Source: Pseudomonas sp. CFII64 (lineage in GTDB: Bacteria > Pseudomonadota > Gammaproteobacteria > Pseudomonadales > Pseudomonadaceae). Taken from it: a stretch of DNA of 64,000 nucleotides. Position 1 is the stretch's first letter. The number at the start of each line of letters is the position of its first letter. Below are positions 43,596 to 52,647 of the stretch, in pieces. The stretch covers positions 1-64,000 of the forward strand of contig NZ_ATLO01000047.1 of NCBI RefSeq assembly GCF_000416235.1, written 5' to 3'. The position numbers were made by a program, and so were the translations under genes. Under the pieces are notes generated by a model. It ran no database searches. It saw only the letters and a list, made by a program, of their open reading frames with translations, and had not been told where the DNA came from.

Positions 43596-44507
43596 TCAGG
43601 CGGCATTTTTGAGTTTCGGGTCCAGCGCATCGCGCAGCCCGTCGCCCATCAGGTTGATTGCCAGCACGCTGAGCAAAATGGTCAGGCCAGGCAGGCTTAC
43701 CACCCACCAGGCGCGTTCGATGTAGTCCCGGGCCGAAGCGAGCATGGTGCCCCACTCAGGTGTCGGCGGTTGTACGCCCAGACCCAGGAAGCCCAGCGCG
43801 GCGGCATCGAGAATCGCCGAGGAGAAACTCAGGGTCGCCTGCACGATCAGCGGTGCCATGCAGTTGGGCAGCACGGTGATGAACATCAGGCGTGGCAAGG
43901 TTGCGCCGGCTAGACGTGCAGCGGTCACGTAGTCGCGATTCAGCTCGCCCATCACCGCCGCGCGGGTCAGACGAACATAAGAAGGCAGCGACACGATGGC
44001 GATAGCGATCACGGTGTTGATCAGGCCAGGGCCGAGGATCGCGACGATGGCCACAGCCAGCAGCAGCGAGGGCAGGGCGAGCATGATGTCCATCAGGCGC
44101 ATGATCGACGGGCCGAGGATGCGCGGGAAGAAACCCGCCAGCAGGCCCATGAAAATGCCCGGAATCAACGACATCACAACCGATGACAGGCCGATCAGCA
44201 GCGACAGGCGCGAACCCTGGATCAGACGCGAAAGCAGATCGCGACCCAGTTCGTCGGTGCCCAGCAGGAATTGCCATTGGCCGCCTTCAAGCCAGACCGG
44301 CGGGGTCAGCAGGAAGTCGCGGTATTGCTCGCTTGGATCATGGGGCGCGACCCACGGCGCGAACAGCGCGCAGAACACAATCAGGATCATGAACATCAGG
44401 CCGGCAACGGCGCCTTTGTTCTTGGCGAACGCTTGCCAGAATTCTTTGTACGGCGAGGGGTAGAGCAGGCTTTGATCGACTGCTACCGCTGGAGTAGTGG
44501 TGGTCAT
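43596..44507 (-). CDS. dppC: Dipeptide ABC transporter permease DppC
   Basis: This 303-residue permease has the N-terminal OppC-type helix (GAVAGLMFMILIVFCALFAPW) and five more helices. The coupling loop is AARLAGATLPRLMFITVLPN. It forms the channel with DppB. The start MTTTTPAVAVDQ lies 10 bases after dppB. Confidence 0.95.
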   Translation of the reverse strand: MTTTTPAVAVDQSLLYPSPYKEFWQAFAKNKGAVAGLMFMILIVFCALFAPWVAPHDPSEQYRDFLLTPPVWLEGGQWQFLLGTDELGRDLLSRLIQGSRLSLLIGLSSVVMSLIPGIFMGLLAGFFPRILGPSIMRLMDIMLALPSLLLAVAIVAILGPGLINTVIAIAIVSLPSYVRLTRAAVMGELNRDYVTAARLAGATLPRLMFITVLPNCMAPLIVQATLSFSSAILDAAALGFLGLGVQPPTPEWGTMLASARDYIERAWWVVSLPGLTILLSVLAINLMGDGLRDALDPKLKNAA

Positions 44508-44517
44508 AGGAATGATC

Positions 44518-45528
44518 TCAGCGCTGATGACGAATGCGTGGGTTGGCAAAGCCGTAGAGGATGTCCACCACGAAGTTGACCAGGATCACCAGGCAGGCGA
44601 TCAACAGGATGCCGTTCTGCACGACAGGATAGTCCCGCGCGCCGATGGCTTCGATCAGCCACTTGCCGATACCCGGCCAGGAGAAGATCGTTTCGGTCAG
44701 CACCGCACCGGCCAGCAACGTGCCGACTTGCAGGCCAAACACGGTCAGCACCGGAATCAGCGCATTACGCAGGCCGTGCACGAATACCACGCGCGCCGGC
44801 GACAGGCCTTTGGCCCGGGCGGTACGCACATAGTCTTCACGCAGCACTTCAAGCATCGAGGAACGGGTCATCCGGGCAATAACGGCCAGCGGAATGGTCC
44901 CCAGCACGATGGCCGGCAGAATCAGGTGATGCAGGGCGTCGAGAAACGCGCCTTCTTCATCGCTGAGCAGGGTATCGATCAGCATGAAGCCGGTTCTTGG
45001 CGGGATGTCATACAAAAGGTCGATCCGCCCGGAAACCGGGGTCCAGCCCAAGGTGACCGAGAAGAACATGATCAGGATCAGGCCCCACCAGAAGATCGGC
45101 ATCGAGTATCCCGCCAGGGAGATACCCATCACCCCATGGTCGAACAGGGACCCTCGTTTCAACGCCGCGATGACCCCGGCCAGCAAGCCGAGAATGCCCG
45201 CGAAGATCAGCGCCGCCAGCGACAGTTCCAGAGTGGCCGGGAACAGTGCGGTGAACTCGGTCCAGACGCTGGTCCGTGTACGCAACGATTCGCCGAGATC
45301 GCCTTGAGCGAGCTTGCCGACGTAATCGATGTATTGCGCATAAAGCGGCTTGTTGAGGCCAAGACGTTCCATGGCTTGGGCGTGCATTTCCGGATCGACC
45401 CGGCGTTCACCCATCATGACTTCGACCGGGTCGCCAGGAATCAGGCGAATCAGGGCGAACGTCAGCAAGGTGATGCCGAAGAAGGTGGGTATCAGCAACC
45501 CCACTCGGCGGGCAATAAAACTAAACAT
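44518..45528 (-). CDS. dppB: Dipeptide ABC transporter permease DppB
   Basis: This 336-residue permease begins MFSFIARRVGLLIPTFFGITLLTFALIRLIPGDP, split here to the motif IRLIPGDPVEVMMGER that defines DppB/OppB. Six helices are predicted and the coupling loop is TARAKGLSPARVVFVHGLRN. GAGAAG immediately precedes the ATG. It follows the binding-protein gene with a 74-base gap containing a hairpin. Confidence 0.95.
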   Translation of the reverse strand: MFSFIARRVGLLIPTFFGITLLTFALIRLIPGDPVEVMMGERRVDPEMHAQAMERLGLNKPLYAQYIDYVGKLAQGDLGESLRTRTSVWTEFTALFPATLELSLAALIFAGILGLLAGVIAALKRGSLFDHGVMGISLAGYSMPIFWWGLILIMFFSVTLGWTPVSGRIDLLYDIPPRTGFMLIDTLLSDEEGAFLDALHHLILPAIVLGTIPLAVIARMTRSSMLEVLREDYVRTARAKGLSPARVVFVHGLRNALIPVLTVFGLQVGTLLAGAVLTETIFSWPGIGKWLIEAIGARDYPVVQNGILLIACLVILVNFVVDILYGFANPRIRHQR

Positions 45529-45562
45529 CTTCTCGTGTACCTCATCGGCCGGTTAGGCGTGT

Positions 45563-45594
45563 TCCGGCGGGTCTCGGGTTATGAGCCCGCCGGA
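45563..45594 (-). promoter_or_regulatory. Stem-loop between dppA and dppB
   Basis: TCCGGCGGG and CCCGCCGGA form perfect 9-bp arms around a 14-base loop, nine bases past the dppA stop. No U-tract follows on the minus strand. It may be a partial terminator or mRNA-stabilising end that keeps binding protein in excess of permease. Confidence 0.6.
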
Positions 45595-45602
45595 TTATTC
45601 TT

Positions 45603-47198
45603 CTACTTCACCCTGGTAGTGGCGAAGTTGTTATTGGTCAGCGGGCTGATTTGGTAGCCTTCGACGTTCTTGCGCATTGCGGTAAACAGTTTCGGATACG
45701 CCAGGCTTATCCATGGCATGTCCTTGCGAACGATTTGCTGCGCTTGCTCGTACAAGGCGGCGCGTTCGGCCGGATCGGTCTTCTCCCGAGCCCTGGAAAT
45801 CGCTTCCTCAAACGCCTTGTTACACCAGCGCGCGTAATTTTCACCATTACTGGCCGCAGCGCAACTCAGGTTTGGCGTCAGGAAGTTATCCGGGTCGCCG
45901 TTGTCGCCGGCCCAGCCTGCAAACACCATGTCATGTTCGCCACCTTTGGCGCGTTTGAGCATTTCGCCCCATTCCAGCACCCGCAGATTGAGCTTGATCC
46001 CGACCTTGGCCAGGTCCGCCTGCATCATTTGCGCGCCCAGGGCCGGGTTCGGGTTGGTCACCGCACCGCCATTGCGCAGGAACAGGCTGAATTCGTAGCC
46101 ATCCGGTACGCCTGCTTCCTTGAGCAATGCCCGTGCCTTCTGCGGATCGAACGGCGGGTTCTGGATATCGGTGGCATAACCCAACAGTGTAGGCGGGTAA
46201 GGGTTTACGCCTTCGGTTGCCTTGCCTTCGCCGAACAACGCCCGGATATACGCCTTTTTATCGAAGGCCAGGTTGATCGCTTCACGCACACGCACATCGC
46301 TGAGGTACTTATGTGTGGTGTTGATCGCGATGTAACTGGTCATCATGGCTTCCATCTCGTCGATCTTGAGATTGGGGTCAGCCTTGATGCTGGCGATGTC
46401 GTCCGGCTTTGGATAAAGCGCGACCTGGCATTCGTTCGCCTTGAGCTTTTGCAGACGGACATTGCTGTCCAGCGTAATGGCGAAAATCAGCGCTTCGCTG
46501 GGCACCACACCCTTCCAGTAATCAGGGTTGGCTTTATATCGGACTTGGGCGTCCTTGGCATAGCGGGTCAGGATGAACGGCCCGGTGCCGATGGGTTTGC
46601 TGTTCAGTTCGCCGGTCTTGCCAGCCTTGAGCAGCTGGTCGGCGTACTCGGCCGAATAGATCGAGGTGAACGGCATCGCCAGATCGCGCAGGAACGGCGA
46701 TTCGGGACGCGTCAGGGTGAACTTGACGGTGTAGTCGTCGAGCTTTTCGATGTTCTTCAGCAGGTCATTGAAGCCCATGCTTTCAAAATACGGGAAACCG
46801 GTGAGGGACTTCGCATGCCAGGGATGCTTGGGGTCCAGCTGGCGCTGAAAGCTCCACAGCACATCGTCGGCGTTCATTTCCCGCGTCGGCTTGAAGTAAT
46901 CGGTGGTCTGGAACTTGACGCCCTTGCGCAGGTGGAAGGTGTACGTCAGGCCGTCTTCACTGATGTCCCAGCTTTGCGCCAGATTCGGTTCGGTGTCCGT
47001 GGTGCCGGGCTTGAACGCGACCAGCTTGTCGAAGAGGGTTTCTGCCGTGGCATCGGCGGTAACCGCTGTCGTGTACTGAACGATATCAAAGCCTTCGGGG
47101 CTGGCTTCGGTGCAGACCACCAGCGGTTTTGCCGAGACGCCGACCGCGACGCTGAACAAGGCCAGGGCAATCGAGTTGCGTAGTGATAACAGTTTCAA
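45603..47198 (-). CDS. dppA: Dipeptide ABC transporter substrate-binding protein (nearest the permease genes)
   Basis: This 531-residue periplasmic binding protein (SBP_bac_5) has a signal peptide (MKLLSLRNSIALALFSVAVGVSA) and the motifs CTEASPEGFDIVQY, WDISEDGLTYTFHLRKGVKF, and GWAGDNGDPDNFL. It is the most diverged of the four dppA-like genes here (KPLVVCTEA rather than S.LV.CSE). The start codon is TTG (CAA at 47196-47198 on the plus strand) behind a strong GGAGGG six bases away. It matches the position of PA4502. Confidence 0.92.
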   Translation of the reverse strand: MKLLSLRNSIALALFSVAVGVSAKPLVVCTEASPEGFDIVQYTTAVTADATAETLFDKLVAFKPGTTDTEPNLAQSWDISEDGLTYTFHLRKGVKFQTTDYFKPTREMNADDVLWSFQRQLDPKHPWHAKSLTGFPYFESMGFNDLLKNIEKLDDYTVKFTLTRPESPFLRDLAMPFTSIYSAEYADQLLKAGKTGELNSKPIGTGPFILTRYAKDAQVRYKANPDYWKGVVPSEALIFAITLDSNVRLQKLKANECQVALYPKPDDIASIKADPNLKIDEMEAMMTSYIAINTTHKYLSDVRVREAINLAFDKKAYIRALFGEGKATEGVNPYPPTLLGYATDIQNPPFDPQKARALLKEAGVPDGYEFSLFLRNGGAVTNPNPALGAQMMQADLAKVGIKLNLRVLEWGEMLKRAKGGEHDMVFAGWAGDNGDPDNFLTPNLSCAAASNGENYARWCNKAFEEAISRAREKTDPAERAALYEQAQQIVRKDMPWISLAYPKLFTAMRKNVEGYQISPLTNNNFATTRVK

Positions 47199-47272
47199 TA
47201 GGAACCCTCCATTAAGGTGACGCCTGTGAGCCGGACGTGCGCGTGGCGCTCGCCCGGCCTTGTCGATGTCGC

Positions 47273-48652
47273 TTACAGGATGTTGAACGGAATGGTGGTG
47301 ACCAGACGGAACTCGTTCAGGCTGCCATCAGCCTGGAATTCGCTGGCGCGGTGCGTGGTGTAGGTCGCACGTACAGCGGTGGCCTTGAGCGGGCCGTCTT
47401 GTACCGTATAAGAAGTGCCGACGCCATATTCGTAATGAGATTCGCCGTCCATGCTCTTCACGTCATAGGCAGTACCTTTGTAATGCGTACCGTCGATGCC
47501 CCAGCCGCGCGCCTGGTAAACGTTGAACTTCAGGCCCGGCACGCCGTATTCGGCCATGTTCAGCACGTAGCCGATCTGCAGGGATTTCTCGTTCGGGCCG
47601 TTGAAGTCCGAGAGCAGGGAGTTGGCCAGGAAGATGGCGTTGGTTTCGTGGGCGTAGTCGAAGTATTCGTCGCCTTCGACTTCCTGATACGCGAGCGTCA
47701 GGCTGTGCGCCTGGTGGGTCGCGGTGAACGACAGGCTGTAGGTGTCGTTGTCGATAGGGCCGAGCTTGCGCTGGCCGGCATCCTTGGTCTTGTAGTAGTT
47801 CAGGTTGGTGCTCAGGCCCAGTACATCGGTGTCACCCAGTTCGTGGGTGAAGGCGAAGTAGTATTGGTGCCAGAAGTCTTCGACGTTCGAGGCGTAGAAG
47901 CTGGTGGTCAGGCTCTCGAACGGTTTGTAGTCAACGCCGGCCATGTCGATGCGATCGGCAAAGGCGGTGGTGCTGGCGTATTCGGAGCGGAACTTGGTCA
48001 GGCTCTGTTCGGTACGCGGCGAAACGCGGTCGAAGCTACCGGCCTGGAACGACAGGTTGTTGAACTCGTCGCTCTTGAGGGCGAAACCGTTGAAGCTCGA
48101 TGGCAGCGCACGGTTGCCGATGTAGGCGATGACCGGCGTGTTCACCGACTGGCGCCCGCCGGTCAGGGTGGTGTTGGAGATCCGCGCCTTGACGTTGGCC
48201 AGGCCCATTTTGCTCCACTGACCCACGGCGTCGCCGTCGTTTTCGGTCAGCGTACGGTTCGAGCCGCCGGCCATGTCCTTGCGGTCACGGTCCAGGGCGA
48301 TGGCGTTGTACAGCGCCATTTCGGTGCTGAAACCCACGGTGCCCTGAGTGAAGCCCGAGGTGTAGTCAACGATGGTGCCTTGCACCCAGTTGATCCGGCG
48401 CGAGGTTGGCGTCGGGGTGTCGCCGCCCTTGCGGTACGAGAAGCTGGTGTCGCGACGGGCCAGCTCGTTGGCGTACCAGTTGCGCGTTGTGCCGGTCAGG
48501 TGCTGGTCTTCGAAGAAACCATTGGCTTCTCCCTGTGCGCTTTTCGAGCTGAGCTCGGTGGGCACGAATGCCTGGCTGGTTGGCTCTGCCTGGACCATTG
48601 CGCTCAAGGTGGCGATGGACAAGGCGAATGCAGCGGTGTTGACTTTCTTCAC
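47273..48652 (-). CDS. opdP: OprD-family porin, OpdP-like (dipeptide uptake)
   Basis: This 459-residue porin has a signal peptide ending LSAMVQA and the OprD-family start EPTSQAFVPTELSSKSAQGEANGFFEDQHLTGTTRNWYAN, with barrel strands through to VTTIPFNIL. The start codon is GTG with GGGAG 7 bases upstream. Its place between dppA-like genes equals that of opdP (PA4501) in PAO1, whose product takes up glycine-glutamate and other dipeptides (family knowledge). It supplies ligand to the periplasmic DppA proteins. Confidence 0.9.
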   Translation of the reverse strand: MKKVNTAAFALSIATLSAMVQAEPTSQAFVPTELSSKSAQGEANGFFEDQHLTGTTRNWYANELARRDTSFSYRKGGDTPTPTSRRINWVQGTIVDYTSGFTQGTVGFSTEMALYNAIALDRDRKDMAGGSNRTLTENDGDAVGQWSKMGLANVKARISNTTLTGGRQSVNTPVIAYIGNRALPSSFNGFALKSDEFNNLSFQAGSFDRVSPRTEQSLTKFRSEYASTTAFADRIDMAGVDYKPFESLTTSFYASNVEDFWHQYYFAFTHELGDTDVLGLSTNLNYYKTKDAGQRKLGPIDNDTYSLSFTATHQAHSLTLAYQEVEGDEYFDYAHETNAIFLANSLLSDFNGPNEKSLQIGYVLNMAEYGVPGLKFNVYQARGWGIDGTHYKGTAYDVKSMDGESHYEYGVGTSYTVQDGPLKATAVRATYTTHRASEFQADGSLNEFRLVTTIPFNIL

Positions 48653-48815
48653 GGTGACGCTCCCTTACTGCTCTTATTAACGCCAGTTTTTTTGGTCTGG
48701 CTTGACGGCGCCGGACTTGTGGCCCGGCTTTGTTTTTTAGCTAAAACCTGAATCGCTGGAACAGCGGAGCGCGCCGCCTGCGTAAAGGCAGCGAGCTCCA
48801 GATCGATCAAAACGG

Positions 48816-50411
48816 TTATTCGGCGATGCTGACGCCGGAGAAGTTGTTGCGGCCGAACGGACTGACGCGGAAACCCTGAACTTCAGCGCGTAATGGCTGA
48901 TTGACCGTTGAGTGCGCAATCGGCGTGATCGGCACTTGTTGTTTCAGGTACTGCTGGGCCTGTTTGTACAGGTCGATGCGCTGGGTTTTGTCGGCGGTGG
49001 CAACAGCGGCCTTGACCAGGGCGTCGTATTTCTCGTCGCACCACATCGAGTAGTTGTTGCCGCCAATCGAAGCACAGCTGTACAGCGTGCCGAGCCAGTT
49101 ATCCGGGTCACCGTTGTCGCCGGTCCAGCCAATCAGCGAGATATCGTGCTCGCCGTTCTTGGTGCGCTTGAGGTATTCGCCCCATTCATAGCTGACGATC
49201 TTGACCTTGATGCCGACCTTGGCCCAATCGGCCTGGAGCATTTCAGCCATCAGCTTGGCGTTCGGGTTGTACGGACGCTGTACCGGCATGGCCCACAGGG
49301 TCAGCTCGGTGCCTTCCTTGACGCCCGCGGCACGCAGCAGCTCCTTGGCTTTTTCCGGGTTGTAGCCCGCGTCCTTGATGGTGTCGTCGTAAGACCATTG
49401 GGTCGGCGGCATGGCGCCCACGGCCAGCTGGCCCGCGCCCTGGTAAACGGCGTTGATGATGGCCTGTTTGTTCACGGCCATATCCAGCGCCTGACGCACT
49501 TCCAGCTTGCCCAAAGGCTCATGGCGCACGTTGTAGGAGATATAACCGAGGTTGAAGCCGGCTTGTTCGATGACCTTCAGTTGCTTGTCTTCCTTGAGCG
49601 CCGCAACGTCGGCCGGACGCGGATTGAGCGTCACCTGGCATTCATTTTTCTTGAGCTTTTGCAGGCGCACCGAAGCGTCGGTGTTGATCGCGAATATCAG
49701 CTGGTCGATCTTGACCCGGCTCGGATCCCAGAACTCTTTGTTGCCTTTGTAGCGGATCTGCGAATCTTTCTGATAGCGCTGAAATACGAACGGACCCGTA
49801 CCGATCGGCTGCTGATTGATATCGCGCATATTGCCGGCGGCGAGCAGTTGATCGGCGTATTCGGCAGACAGTATCGAGGCGAAGTTCATCGCCACGTTCT
49901 GGATGAAGGCGGCGTCCACCTTGTTGAGCGTGAAGACCACGGTCAGTGGGTCGGTCTTTTCGACGGACTTGATGTTCTTGTTCAGGCCCATGCTGCTGAA
50001 GTACGGAAATTCGGTCGGGTAAGCAACGCGAAATGGATGATCCGGCTTGAGCATGCGGTTGAAAGTGAACAGCACGTCGTCCGCATTGAAATCGCGGCTC
50101 GGTTTGAACGTGGCATTGCTATGGAATTTCACCCCTTCGCGCAGATGAAAGGTGTAGACCAGACCGTCTGGCGAGACGTCCCACTGGGTCGCCAGCGCCG
50201 GAACCACGCCGGTGCCGCCTTGTTCGAATTCGGTAAGCCGGTTGTAGATCGGCTCGGCTGCATCGTTGTCGGTGCCCGAGGTGTATTGGGCAATGTCAAA
50301 ACCGGCGGGGCTGCCTTCAGAGCAGAACACCAGGCTGCTGGCGGCCTGGGCGAACGGCGCGCTGGCCAGGCCAAGCCCGAACACTGACGCCATGACGATA
50401 TTTTTATTCAT
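48816..50411 (-). CDS. Dipeptide ABC transporter substrate-binding protein, paralogue 2
   Basis: This 531-residue SBP_bac_5 protein has a signal peptide (MNKNIVMASVFGLGLASAPFAQA) and SSLVFCSEGSPAGFDIAQYT, WDVSPDGLVYTFHLREGVKF, and GWTGDNGDPDNWLG. It is close to the products of 50735 and 52648. ATG at 50411 has AAGGAG 6 bases upstream; a longer frame to 50501 lacks a signal. The codons directly after the start include AATAAAAA, a match to the Hfq/Crc-binding pattern AANAANAA, so catabolite repression at translation is possible. Confidence 0.92.
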   Translation of the reverse strand: MNKNIVMASVFGLGLASAPFAQAASSLVFCSEGSPAGFDIAQYTSGTDNDAAEPIYNRLTEFEQGGTGVVPALATQWDVSPDGLVYTFHLREGVKFHSNATFKPSRDFNADDVLFTFNRMLKPDHPFRVAYPTEFPYFSSMGLNKNIKSVEKTDPLTVVFTLNKVDAAFIQNVAMNFASILSAEYADQLLAAGNMRDINQQPIGTGPFVFQRYQKDSQIRYKGNKEFWDPSRVKIDQLIFAINTDASVRLQKLKKNECQVTLNPRPADVAALKEDKQLKVIEQAGFNLGYISYNVRHEPLGKLEVRQALDMAVNKQAIINAVYQGAGQLAVGAMPPTQWSYDDTIKDAGYNPEKAKELLRAAGVKEGTELTLWAMPVQRPYNPNAKLMAEMLQADWAKVGIKVKIVSYEWGEYLKRTKNGEHDISLIGWTGDNGDPDNWLGTLYSCASIGGNNYSMWCDEKYDALVKAAVATADKTQRIDLYKQAQQYLKQQVPITPIAHSTVNQPLRAEVQGFRVSPFGRNNFSGVSIAE

Positions 50412-50734
50412 GATGCTCCTTATCCTTTCAACGAGTGAGCAACGAACGCGGGACGAACTGAAATCGTCCATCGTTAATCGCTGACAAAAGGAAAACTCCA
50501 ATCCGGAAATCTTCCTGATTGTTTTTATAGGGGTGATGGCAATTACTGCCGGCGTCGAAGGTATGTCGGTCAGCCAATACAGTAAATGGAAATTATGCAG
50601 ACGCAGTTCGTAGGAATAAGTCGTCTATAAAGTAGGAAATTTCCATATTGGAACAAATTGCCACTTGTCGAATACTTTAAGCTTGCGGATAACAAACGTA
50701 ATTGCGCCACAGTAGTGGCGCAATTACATCATTG
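50412..50734. other. Intergenic region between two dppA paralogues
   Basis: These 323 bases hold a terminator for the upstream paralogue (50701-50724) and about 290 AT-rich bases that must carry the promoter of the next dppA gene. No open frame of credible coding character was seen. Confidence 0.55.
50701..50724 (-). terminator. Terminator hairpin after the third dppA paralogue
   Basis: ATTGCGCCAC and GTGGCGCAAT form perfect 10-bp arms around AGTA, eleven bases past the stop on the minus strand. TACGTTTGTTAT follows, only moderately U-rich. Confidence 0.75.
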
Positions 50735-52363
50735 TTACTTGCCGCTAACGCTGACGCCGTAGAAGGAGTTCAGACCAAACGGGCTGATCTTGAAGTCCTG
50801 AACGGAGGTACGCATTGGCTGGTAAACCGTCGAGTGCGCGATAGGCGTCATCGGTACGGCTTCCTTGAGGAGGTGTTGCGCCTGTTTGTACAGTTCGGTG
50901 CGCTTGGCCTGGTCAGGTGTTTCCTTGGCCTGGTGGATCAAGGTATCGAACGGCTTGTCACACCATTTGGCAAAGTTGTTGCCATTGACGGCGTCGCAGC
51001 CAAACAGGGTGCCGAGCCAGTTGTCCGGGTCACCGTTGTCGCCGCTCCAGCCAATCAGCATGGCGCCGTTTTCACCGGCCTTGGCGCGCTTGATGTACTC
51101 GCCCCACTCATAGCTGACGATCTTGGCGTTGATACCGATCTTCTTCCAGTCGGACTGGAGCATTTCGGCCATCAACTTGGCGTTCGGGTTGTAAGGACGC
51201 TGAACCGGCATCGCCCACAGGGTGATTTCGGTGCCTTCCTTGACGCCCGCCTGCTTGAGCAGTGCCTTGGCTTTTTCAACATCAAACGGAGCATCTTTGA
51301 TGGTGGTGTCGTACGACCATTGGGTCGGCGGCATGGCGTTGACGGCCAGTTGGCCCGCGCCCTGATACACGGCATCGATGATGCCTTGCTTGTTCACGGC
51401 CATGTCCAGCGCCTGGCGTACTTCCTTGATGGCCAGAGGGTTCGGCTTGTCGTCACCCTTGATCTTGTCCATCGTGTTGTAGGCGATGTAACCCAGGTTG
51501 AAGCCTGCCTGATCCGGCATCTTCAGGTCTTTGTCAGCGTTGAGCGGCGCAAGGTCGGCCGGACGTGGGTAAGCGGTGATCTGGCATTCGCCTTTCTTCA
51601 GCTTTTGCGCACGTACCGAAGCGTCGGTGGTGATAGCGAAGATCAGGTTGTCGATCTTAACGTCTTCAGGCTTCCAGTAATCCTTGTTGCCGGTGTAGCG
51701 GATATTGGAGTCTTTCTGGTAGCTCTTGAAGACGAACGGGCCGGTGCCGACTGGCTTCTGGTTGATGTCCGCAGCCTTGCCTTCCTTGAGCAGTTGCGCG
51801 GCATATTCAGCGGACTGAATTGAGGCAAAGCTCATCGCCATGTTCTGGATGAACGCGGCATCAACGGTTTTCAGGACAAACTTGACCGTGTGGTCGTCGA
51901 CTTTTTCGATCTTGGCGATGTTGGTGTCCATGGCCATGTCGGTGAAGTACGGGAATTCGGTCGGGTACGCTTTGCGGAACGGCATATCCTTGTCGATCAT
52001 GCGATTGAACGTGAACAGCACGTCATCGGCATTGAACTCGCGGGTAGGCTTGAAGTACGGCGTGGTGTGGAACTTGACGCCTTCACGCAAATGGAAGGTG
52101 TAGGTCAGCACGTCGGGCGAGATATCCCAGCTGGTTGCCAGACCTGGCACAACTGCGGTACCGCCACGTTCGAACTGGCTCAAACGGTTGAAAATGGTTT
52201 CTGCCGCTGCGTCGAAGTCAGTACCAGTGGTGTACTGGCCTGGGTCGAAACCGGCCGGGCTGCCTTCGGAGCAGAACACTAGGTTCGATGCTGCCTGGGC
52301 GAAAGGAGCTGCAGCGAGCAAACCTGCGCTGAGTAGAAACGGAATGACCGCTTGTTTGAGCAT
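50735..52363 (-). CDS. Dipeptide ABC transporter substrate-binding protein, paralogue 3
   Basis: This 542-residue SBP_bac_5 protein has a signal peptide (MLKQAVIPFLLSAGLLAAAPFAQA), the motif SNLVFCSEGSPAGFDPGQYT, and a small insertion around DKIKGDDKPNPLAIKEVRQ that the neighbours lack. The ATG at 52363 has GAGG 5 bases upstream; an ATG seven codons earlier is possible. A terminator hairpin and a separate upstream region suggest it is its own transcription unit. Confidence 0.92.
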   Translation of the reverse strand: MLKQAVIPFLLSAGLLAAAPFAQAASNLVFCSEGSPAGFDPGQYTTGTDFDAAAETIFNRLSQFERGGTAVVPGLATSWDISPDVLTYTFHLREGVKFHTTPYFKPTREFNADDVLFTFNRMIDKDMPFRKAYPTEFPYFTDMAMDTNIAKIEKVDDHTVKFVLKTVDAAFIQNMAMSFASIQSAEYAAQLLKEGKAADINQKPVGTGPFVFKSYQKDSNIRYTGNKDYWKPEDVKIDNLIFAITTDASVRAQKLKKGECQITAYPRPADLAPLNADKDLKMPDQAGFNLGYIAYNTMDKIKGDDKPNPLAIKEVRQALDMAVNKQGIIDAVYQGAGQLAVNAMPPTQWSYDTTIKDAPFDVEKAKALLKQAGVKEGTEITLWAMPVQRPYNPNAKLMAEMLQSDWKKIGINAKIVSYEWGEYIKRAKAGENGAMLIGWSGDNGDPDNWLGTLFGCDAVNGNNFAKWCDKPFDTLIHQAKETPDQAKRTELYKQAQHLLKEAVPMTPIAHSTVYQPMRTSVQDFKISPFGLNSFYGVSVSGK

Positions 52364-52647
52364 GGTGGCCTCAGTTGTTGTCATTTTTTAAGAGAGGATC
52401 TGACCTTGTGGGCTAGACCTTGCGGATAGTTATGCAGGGGCCATACCCAAAGCAAGATCCTGACGTCAAAGAAGACACAATGTGTGGCACGAGCGTACAC
52501 GAATGTCGCATAAGTATAATTATTAGCGCATTTGATCGTTTGCGCGTCGCATTCAGGAAAGTTTTACGCACCAACTGCGCGCAACCGAACGTGGTGAATG
52601 CACCCGGTTGGCGCGCGAGTGTTACCAATATTTTGCATTGGTCCGCT

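Noticed and set aside
47228..47262. GC-rich inverted repeat between the OpdP-like porin and dppA, considered as a terminator
   Set aside because: Arms are imperfect (GCCGGACG against CGCCCGGC) and there is no U-run; not supported as a terminator.
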